The position numbers and the translations under genes were made by a program. From Rathayibacter caricis DSM 15933 (GTDB lineage: Bacteria; Actinomycetota; Actinomycetes; Actinomycetales; Microbacteriaceae): 64,000 nucleotides of DNA. The notes beneath the pieces are model-generated. The model was not told the DNA's origin and did not search any database. It worked only from the letters and a program-made list of their open reading frames with translations. Position 1 is the first letter of the stretch; each line of letters begins with the position of its first letter. The stretch is from the NCBI RefSeq assembly GCF_003044275.1, contig NZ_PZPL01000001.1:1612001-1676000 (forward strand), given 5' to 3'. Below, piece after piece: positions 59,628 to 64,000 of this stretch.

Positions 59628-61172
59628 TCACGCCGCCAGGAAGCGGTCCGCCGTCCGCAGCGACAGCGCCATCGTCGCCAGCGCCGGGTTGGCGATCAGT
59701 GCGCTCGGGAACACCGAGTTGTCGCAGATCCAGAGGTTCGGCACGTCGAAGCTGCGCCCGTCGGCGTCGACGACCGCGTCGTCGCGGTCCTCGCCCATCC
59801 GGCAGGTGCCGAGGGTGTGCGCGGTGCGGGCGAGCACCCTCGTGCTCGTCGCTCCGGCGGCCTCGACGATCGCGGTCAGGGTGCGGATCGCGTGCCGGTC
59901 GATCGCGTCCTCGTTGGAGCCCGGGGAGAACGAGATCACAGCCTTGGGCACGCCCTGCTCGTCGAGCTCGTCGGTCAGCTCGAGGCGGTTGCCGTCCGAG
60001 GGCAGGCACTCGGCGTTGATGCCGACCCCGGCCAGGAAGCGGTAGCCGTCGAGCGCGTCCATCAGCTCGCGCCCCCACAGGCCGCCGCCGCGCACGAGCG
60101 TCGTCGCGAGGGTCAGCGGCATCACGCCGAGGCTCTGGATGAGGTACCCGCCCGCGAAGTCGGCGTCGGCCGGCCGCACGGTGTCCTCCGAGATGACGGA
60201 GGAGGGGTAGCCGCGGTAGCTGCGCATCTCGCTCTCGAAGGTGCCCCAGACCTGCGTCGCGCCGTGCGCGAGGAAGTTGCGGCCGACCTGGCCGCTGCTG
60301 TTCGCGACTCCGGTGTGCAGGAGCAGCCGCGGCGTCTCGACGCCGCCCGCGCAGAGGAACAGGGCGGAGCAGCGCTGCCGCCGCTCGACGCCCTCGGACG
60401 TGTAGAGGACCGCGCTCACGCGACCCGCCGCGTCCAGCTCGATCCCGTGCACGAACGACTCGGCGCGGATCTCGGCTCCCGCGCGGACGGCCGCGGGGAG
60501 ATAGGTCGTGTCCATGCTTGCCTTGGCGCCGGTGCGGCAGCCCTGGTGGCACTGCCCGCAGTTGATGCAGGCGGGCCGCTCGCCGTGGTCCGGCTGGTGG
60601 CGGCTCGCGCTGAGCACCGCGGCGGGGGCGTCGACGGCGCGCATCCCGAGCTCGGCGCAGCCGCGCAGCATCATGTCGGCCGAGGCGTTGCGGTCGACGG
60701 GGCCCTGCAGGTAGCGGCGCGAGGGGTCCCACGGGTACTCGGCCGGCCCCGAGACTCCGATGAACGCCTCCACGGTCTCGATGTAGGAGGTCAGCTCCGC
60801 GTGCGGGACCGGCCAGTCGCGGCCGAGCCCCGACTCGCTCCTCAGGCGCAGGTCGCGCGGATCGGGACGCGGGGTGAACGCGCCCCAGTGCAGCGTCGAT
60901 CCGCCCACTCCGCGGCCGCTGTTGTTCGGGCCGAAGGCGGTGGGGGCGTCGCCGCCGCTCAGTCGCTCCTGCATCCAGTTGATCTCGGTCGCGACGGTCT
61001 CGTCGGACGTGTGGCTCCGGGCGTCGAAGTGCGGGCCGGCCTCGAGTGCGACGACCCGCAGGCCGCGGGCCGCGAGCGAGGCCAGCAGCGGCGCTCCTCC
61101 CGCGCCGGTGCCGACGACGACGGCGTCGACCGTCTCGTCGAGATCGAAGCGGCGCATAGTTGCGGTGTTCAT
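59628..61172 (-). CDS. GMC family oxidoreductase (gluconate/alcohol dehydrogenase large subunit-like)
   Basis: The 514-residue flavoprotein has the FAD motif DAVVVGTGAGGAPLLASLAARG, GVGGSTLHWGAFTPRPDP, a Cys-rich segment PACINCGQCHQGCRTGAKAS near residue 210, LFLCAGGVETPRLLLHTGVA and the C-terminal catalytic region HTLGTCRMGEDRDD with NPALATMALSLRTADR. It resembles the large subunit of membrane-associated gluconate/sugar/alcohol dehydrogenases. Its ATG 61172 overlaps the stop of the subunit-3-like gene (ATGA), so the two proteins should act together. No cytochrome c subunit is encoded next to it. Confidence 0.92.
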   Translation of the reverse strand: MNTATMRRFDLDETVDAVVVGTGAGGAPLLASLAARGLRVVALEAGPHFDARSHTSDETVATEINWMQERLSGGDAPTAFGPNNSGRGVGGSTLHWGAFTPRPDPRDLRLRSESGLGRDWPVPHAELTSYIETVEAFIGVSGPAEYPWDPSRRYLQGPVDRNASADMMLRGCAELGMRAVDAPAAVLSASRHQPDHGERPACINCGQCHQGCRTGAKASMDTTYLPAAVRAGAEIRAESFVHGIELDAAGRVSAVLYTSEGVERRQRCSALFLCAGGVETPRLLLHTGVANSSGQVGRNFLAHGATQVWGTFESEMRSYRGYPSSVISEDTVRPADADFAGGYLIQSLGVMPLTLATTLVRGGGLWGRELMDALDGYRFLAGVGINAECLPSDGNRLELTDELDEQGVPKAVISFSPGSNEDAIDRHAIRTLTAIVEAAGATSTRVLARTAHTLGTCRMGEDRDDAVVDADGRSFDVPNLWICDNSVFPSALIANPALATMALSLRTADRFLAA

Positions 61173-62155
61173 CGCGGGCTCCTCGCCGTGGGCTCCCAGT
61201 CCTCGCGCTGATCCGCTCCGAGCGAGCGGAATCCGGCGAGGGGGAGGGTGTCGCCGCCGGACGCGTAGCCGTCGTAGCCGACGCGGGCCATGCTCGCCGG
61301 GTGGGAGAGCCACTGGCGCACGAGGTCGACGCGGCAGTCCTCGAACCAGGCGGTCAGCTGCTCCGGGGTCAGGGCGCCGGCGGGAGCGGAGCCGTCGGCC
61401 ACCGCGGTCAGCCGGTCGTCCTGCTCCACAGGCGTCAGCGCCGCGAATCCGTCGAGGGAGTCCAGGCCCAGGCCGTACGCGATCGGGTCGGCGGGCAGCG
61501 CGGCGTTCCGCCAGCCGTCGCCCTGCCCGTCGGCCAGCTGGGCGTCGACGCGGGCCGCGAGGTCGATCCTGCCGCCGTCCTGCGGCACGACGCGGTCGGC
61601 GATCGCGCGCAGCGTCGCGAGCCGGGTCGGAGTGAGGACCCGGGGCGCGTAGTGCGGGTCGTCGGCGAGCAGCCGCTCGGCCAGCAGGGCCCGCACGCGG
61701 GTGGTGGTGCGGGCGGAGGCGATGGCGCGCGAGGCGTTCACGGGCACGGCGGGTCCGATGCCCGCCCGCTCGACCCAGAACGAGCGGATCGCGGTGGCGG
61801 CGCCCGTCGCGTCATCGAGCCGCAGCGTCGGGATCCGCCCGGCGACCTCGCCCGCGGCGCCGCCGATCAGCACGAGCCCGGCGAGGCCGAAGAGCCCCGA
61901 GCGCCCCGCGAGCGTGCGCGAGGCGACGAGTGCGGCGACCTCGCCTCCGCGGCCCTCTCCGGCGATCAGCCAGCGGGTCGAGCCGTGGAAGGCGACGGCC
62001 CGCACGACGTCCTGGACCGCGGAGTCCGGATCGCCCGGCTCGAGCGGCACGACGTCGAGCACGTCCTCGAGCTCCGCAGCGAGGCCGCCGGCGACCGCCG
62101 ATCCCTGCTCCCGCACGACGAAGAGGGCGGGACGCGCGAGGTCACTCGACGGCAT
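61169..62155 (-). CDS. Gluconate 2-dehydrogenase subunit 3-like protein with N-terminal hydrolase-like region
   Basis: The 328-residue protein starts at ATG 62155 (MPSSDLARPALFVVREQGSA). The C-terminal half, from TPTRLATLRAIADRVVPQDGG (about residue 170) to the end, matches gluconate 2-dehydrogenase subunit 3. The N-terminal half looks like the beginning of an alpha/beta hydrolase (WLIAGEGRGGEVAALVASR, a GxGxGG elbow without a Ser, then LAGLVLIGGAAGE). Subunit 3 proteins usually carry a twin-arginine signal instead; none is visible, so this complex may be cytoplasmic. The fusion seems unusual. Confidence 0.78.
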   Translation of the reverse strand: MPSSDLARPALFVVREQGSAVAGGLAAELEDVLDVVPLEPGDPDSAVQDVVRAVAFHGSTRWLIAGEGRGGEVAALVASRTLAGRSGLFGLAGLVLIGGAAGEVAGRIPTLRLDDATGAATAIRSFWVERAGIGPAVPVNASRAIASARTTTRVRALLAERLLADDPHYAPRVLTPTRLATLRAIADRVVPQDGGRIDLAARVDAQLADGQGDGWRNAALPADPIAYGLGLDSLDGFAALTPVEQDDRLTAVADGSAPAGALTPEQLTAWFEDCRVDLVRQWLSHPASMARVGYDGYASGGDTLPLAGFRSLGADQREDWEPTARSPR

Positions 62156-62388
62156 GGGGCTCCAGGTGAGCGGGCGTGCGGAGGGCACGGAGGGGGAGGG
62201 GGCCGACGTGCTCGGAGCGGCGCCGGACCTCCATGCGACCACAGCGCCGCCGCCCGTGTTGACCCTTGCGGCCGACGGACACTCGTGCGAAGCGCGGAAG
62301 CCGACCCGCCTTCTGAGCGCCGTCGGTCCGCGAGCCCGCGTCGGACGGCGCGGCCTTCGGCCCGATGCCCGAGCGGAGACTGCGCGGA

Positions 62389-62694
62389 TCAGGAGAGGGG
62401 GCCGCCGATGTTCTGCAGAGCGAGACGCTCGACGACGGTCAGCAGGATCAAGGTCAGTGCGCCGAGGTACACGAGCAGGCAGAGCGAGTTGAGGGCGATG
62501 CCGATCGCCGCGGTCCGGCGCGCGATCGGCTCCCGTCGGAGGGAGAGGATGCCGAGGACGACTCCGGCGAAGGGCGCCAGGATCGTCCAGCCGAGGAGGA
62601 TCGAGCCGATCCCGATCCAGAAGCTCGCCCCGGCGAGGATCGACAGGGGTGCGTAGGTCGGGCCGACGGGATCGGCGGAGTGTGCGGTGGTCAT
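62389..62694 (-). CDS. DUF4190-like small membrane protein
   Basis: The 101-residue protein has two or three hydrophobic segments (LSILAGASFWIGIGSILLGW, LAPFAGVVLGILSLRREPIA, AIGIALNSLCLLVYLGALTL) with the pattern GILSLRR..PIARRTAAIGI typical of DUF4190. The function is unknown. I start at ATG 62694 (MTTAHSADPVG); a GTG ten codons upstream is an alternative. It is divergent from the CPBP protease gene. Confidence 0.72.
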   Translation of the reverse strand: MTTAHSADPVGPTYAPLSILAGASFWIGIGSILLGWTILAPFAGVVLGILSLRREPIARRTAAIGIALNSLCLLVYLGALTLILLTVVERLALQNIGGPLS

Positions 62695-62826
62695 GCTGAG
62701 CAGGCTCTCCCTCGGTCGGACCACGGAAGCCTGCCCGAGGAGGGGTGGCGGCGGGGTGCGTGGCGCGAAACGCCGTCACCGAGCGGCCCGGCGACTCCCT
62801 CGGTCACTGTCGATCCCTAAAGTCGA

Positions 62827-63609
62827 GTGGTCATCATGTTCGTGAGGAGTCATGTGGATCTGCTCGTCCTGCTCGTCGCCGTCGGTCTCGCGCTCGTCGC
62901 AGCCCTCCGGTTCCGCCGGTCCGGCCGCCCAGTGCTCAGGAGCTTCGGTCTCGCGGTCGATCGCCGCACGCCGATGCACGTCGTGGTCGGGATCGCAGTG
63001 TCCTTCTCCGCGGTCGCCGTCGTGTTCCTCGTCGAGCGAGCGCTCGGAGTCATCGACGTCCGGGCCGTGGAGCCGTCCCTGCCGGAGCTGGGGATGTGGA
63101 CGGCTGTCATCGGTGCGATGGCGCTGATGGAGGAGCTGATGTTCCGAGTCCTGCTCCTGACCGGCGTGCTGGAGGTCGTGCGCAGCCTGCCGGCGGGCCG
63201 GTGGATCGGAGTCGGCGCGACCTCGATCGTCTTCGGACTCCTGCACCTCGGCAACCCCGATGCCACGATCGTCGGCGCCCTCGGAACGGCCCTCGGCGGG
63301 GCGCTCTGGAGCATCGCCTTCGTGGTCACCCGATCGCTCTGGCTCCCGCTGGCCCTGCACGCGTCGTGGAACCTGAGCCTGGCCGTCTGGGGCCTCCCGA
63401 TCAGCGGGATCTCCGTCGTGCCCGGCCGTTTCAGCACCCGACCGACCGATGGCGGCGTCCTCTCGGGCGGATCGTACGGGCCGGAGGCCGGGCTGGTCGG
63501 GATGCTCGCGCTGCTCCTGGTCGCGGCCGCGGTCCTCGCCTACGCCCGGCGGATCTGGCCGTCGGGCCGTCTCAGCACGCTGACGTTCGCGCCGGATCCG
63601 GGGTCCTGA
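62827..63609 (+). CDS. CPBP family intramembrane glutamic endopeptidase
   Basis: The 260-residue protein has about seven to eight membrane helices and the CPBP motifs MALMEELMFRVLLLTGVLE (EExxxR, about residue 100), GLLHLGNPDATIV (His) and LALHASWNLSLAVWGL (HxxxN). Related Rce1-like proteases cut prenylated or bacteriocin-type proteins; the bacterial substrate here is unknown. It starts at GTG 62827 or ATG 62836; neither has a strong SD. The C-terminal hydrophobic segment (GLVGMLALLLVAAAVLAYA) is an additional helix. Confidence 0.9.
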   Translation: MVIMFVRSHVDLLVLLVAVGLALVAALRFRRSGRPVLRSFGLAVDRRTPMHVVVGIAVSFSAVAVVFLVERALGVIDVRAVEPSLPELGMWTAVIGAMALMEELMFRVLLLTGVLEVVRSLPAGRWIGVGATSIVFGLLHLGNPDATIVGALGTALGGALWSIAFVVTRSLWLPLALHASWNLSLAVWGLPISGISVVPGRFSTRPTDGGVLSGGSYGPEAGLVGMLALLLVAAAVLAYARRIWPSGRLSTLTFAPDPGS

Positions 63610-63624
63610 CCGTCTCCGCCGGGC

Positions 63625-64000
63625 TCAGCGCGTGCGCAGCGCCTCGAGCAGTGCCGCGGGCGTCTCGGGGTCGCGCAGACTGATCGCGAACTCGCGCTCG
63701 CGCGTGGTCCGCACTACCAGCCCCGGGCCCGCGTTCAGGATGAGCGCCGAGCGGCCCGGCATCATCCGGTAGCCCCAGCCGCCCCACTCCGCCGGCCGCA
63801 GCTCGGCCGTGCCGACAGAGGCGATCGTCTCGAGCGGGATGCGCCGCAGCGGGATCCCGAGCACCCGCGACACCACGCGGAGCCCGCGGCGGTCGGCCGT
63901 GACGCGCAGTCGGGTGAAGCCGAGGACCACGATCGCGCTCGCGCCGAGGACCACGGCCATCGCGATCGCGGGGCCCGTCGAGCCCTCGGCCAGCAGCGTC
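63625..64000 (-). CDS. PH-domain-like membrane protein, 5' end beyond the window
   Basis: The visible frame covers 124 residues. It continues past 64000 (TLLAEGSTGPAIA before the ATG at 63960), so the gene starts outside the window. Residues form one hydrophobic segment (IAMAVVLGASAIVVLGF), then a PH-like domain with RLRVTADRRGLRVVSRVLGI, PLRRIPLETIASVG, AELRPAEWGGWGYRMMPG and VVRTTREREFAISLRDPETP. That resembles the DUF1648/PH-domain membrane proteins of actinobacteria. The function is unknown. It is convergent with the CPBP gene. Confidence 0.75.
   Translation of the reverse strand, partial: TLLAEGSTGPAIAMAVVLGASAIVVLGFTRLRVTADRRGLRVVSRVLGIPLRRIPLETIASVGTAELRPAEWGGWGYRMMPGRSALILNAGPGLVVRTTREREFAISLRDPETPAALLEALRTR

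Noticed and set aside
1-64000. tRNA, rRNA, insertion sequences, phage genes or integrase sites
   Set aside because: I scanned the gaps and gene products and saw no tRNA-like cloverleaf with CCA-proximal stem, no rRNA sequence, no transposase or integrase, and no terminal repeats with target duplications.

Overview
The window is high-GC (about 70%) DNA with short intergenic gaps, many ATGA/GTGA gene overlaps, GTG starts and polyproline or arginine-rich antisense frames. That composition, together with a DUF222/HNH (13E12-type) protein, many LacI-regulated sugar ABC operons and numerous CTCGATAC...CTACTCGA intergenic repeats, points to an actinobacterium, most likely of the Microbacteriaceae (Rathayibacter/Clavibacter/Curtobacterium type). 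This is inference from composition and gene content; no rRNA, tRNA, phage, insertion sequence or CRISPR array was found. It reads as a chromosomal catabolic region.

Layout. 1-2555: end of a 2-oxoacid dehydrogenase operon (E1 alpha end, E1 beta, E2). 2879-4216: HNH protein. 4284-10464: a PotABCD-like ABC transporter with an adenosine deaminase family enzyme, divergent from a LacI regulator with a palindromic operator between. 10601-17953: an arabinoside regulon (ABC sugar importer, GH51 arabinofuranosidase, LacI, acetyltransferase) tied together by a shared ACAACGTTGT operator. 18269-20413: HAD phosphatase and a DszC/SfnC-like flavin enzyme whose N-terminus is out of frame. 20630-23859: znuA-znuC-znuB-zur with a Zur/Fur-like box. 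23885-25379: one-domain asparaginase-like protein and a DUF4436-like membrane protein. 25421-34372: a sugar-acid system (ABC importer, GntR, DapA-family lyase, MFS transporter, enolase-superfamily dehydratase, ketoglutarate semialdehyde dehydrogenase) that should convert an aldonate or aldarate to 2-oxoglutarate. 34423-37519: DoxX-like protein, TetR/metallo-hydrolase pair, membrane esterase. 37753-40902: an operon with a 16-codon leader, SDR, FAD oxidoreductase and SRPBCC protein. 40922-45719: NIPSNAP, MFS, monooxygenase-like, Ppx/GppA, PrpD. 46057-50548: putA with a divergent LysR gene. 50661-53348: a taurine/sulfonate-type ABC transporter. 53558-55695: small membrane protein, lipoprotein, SDR. 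55785-59313: LacI and GH35 beta-galactosidase. 59628-62155: GMC oxidoreductase with an unusual subunit-3 fusion. 62389-64000: small membrane proteins, a CPBP protease and a PH-domain protein cut by the window end.

The main non-gene signals are: (i) a family of about 18 REP-like hairpin elements at five intergenic loci, with a GTAG tetranucleotide and compensatory stem changes; (ii) a 57-nt element upstream of prpD that folds completely into a three-way junction; (iii) strong GC hairpins directly after the substrate-binding-protein gene in four of five ABC operons; and (iv) several palindromic operators that assign regulators to their operons.
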